Both the position numbers and the translations under genes were made by a program. 5,332 nt of DNA, taken from the NCBI GenBank assembly GCA_030038645.1, contig JASHSR010000330.1, positions 1 to 5,332 of the forward strand, given 5' to 3'. Positions 5,298 to 5,332 of the stretch are shown here, piece after piece. This stretch comes from Gammaproteobacteria bacterium (GTDB taxonomy: Bacteria > Pseudomonadota > Gammaproteobacteria > Steroidobacterales > Steroidobacteraceae). The notes under the pieces were generated by a model. The model was not told the origin of the DNA. It did no database searches and saw nothing but the letters and a program-made list of their open reading frames with translations. Positions within the stretch are counted from its first letter, which is position 1. Each line of letters begins with the position of its first letter.

Positions 5298-5332
5298 ATG
5301 AGCAAAGAAAAGTTTGAGCGTACGAAGCCCCA
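5298..5332 (+). CDS. tuf: Elongation factor Tu, N-terminal 11 codons (cut by window end)
   Basis: The frame reads MSKEKFERTKP and then runs off the window in the next codon (CA-). This is the conserved N-terminus of proteobacterial EF-Tu, where HVNVGTIGHVDHGKT normally follows. EF-Tu is the GTPase that carries aminoacyl-tRNA to the ribosome. The position 134 bp after tRNA-Thr is the tufB-type location, so the gene is very probably cotranscribed with the three tRNAs from the promoter at 4724-4752. The ATG at 5288 is out of frame. Confidence 0.95.
   Translation, partial: MSKEKFERTKP

Overview
The window reads as chromosomal DNA from a high-GC gammaproteobacterium. Three things support this. 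The right end carries the gammaproteobacterial cluster tRNA-Tyr(GUA)-tRNA-Gly(UCC)-tRNA-Thr(GGU)-tuf, with CCA encoded in all three tRNAs. The bacterioferritin and the RluB-type pseudouridine synthase resemble the proteobacterial versions. The MetX-family enzyme carries the sequence signature of the serine O-succinyltransferases known from Xanthomonas and Lysobacter. A member of the Xanthomonadales or a related lineage (Steroidobacter/Nevskia type) is my best inference. No mobile element, prophage, CRISPR array or assembled defence locus is visible.

Layout, left to right. (1) Plus strand: the 3' nine-tenths of bacterioferritin (bfr), then a 96-residue zinc-ribbon protein resembling the Lar (restriction alleviation) family. 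(2) Minus strand, converging on these: a CsbD-family stress protein, a secreted class A acid phosphatase of the PAP2 superfamily, a single-domain PilZ protein, and a MetX-family acyltransferase (probable serine O-succinyltransferase). (3) Plus strand, diverging from the acyltransferase across 38 bp: rluB, with an unusual Gly/Arg-rich insertion in its catalytic domain. (4) A sigma70-type promoter with a perfect -35 box, three tRNA genes, a structured 150-bp spacer between the first two tRNAs, and the first 11 codons of tuf (EF-Tu).

Functionally the right end is translation machinery: rRNA modification, tRNAs and EF-Tu, the last two very probably one transcription unit. The four minus-strand genes are separated by 60 to 160 bp, each with its own start region. 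They cover stress, phosphate scavenging, c-di-GMP sensing and cysteine synthesis, and look like separate or loosely coupled units, not one pathway. Non-coding stretches are all short: 438-589, 881-948, 1141-1200, 1960-2092, 2435-2594, 3711-3748, 4856-5005 and 5164-5297. Apart from the inverted repeats, promoter candidates and leaders listed, I see nothing specific in them. The items most worth a second look are the Lar-like gene outside any prophage, the insertion in RluB, the long hairpin between tRNA-Tyr and tRNA-Gly, the tuf leader without a clear Shine-Dalgarno, and the PilZ gene with a non-ATG start and a structured leader. I do not see a clearly new multi-gene system.
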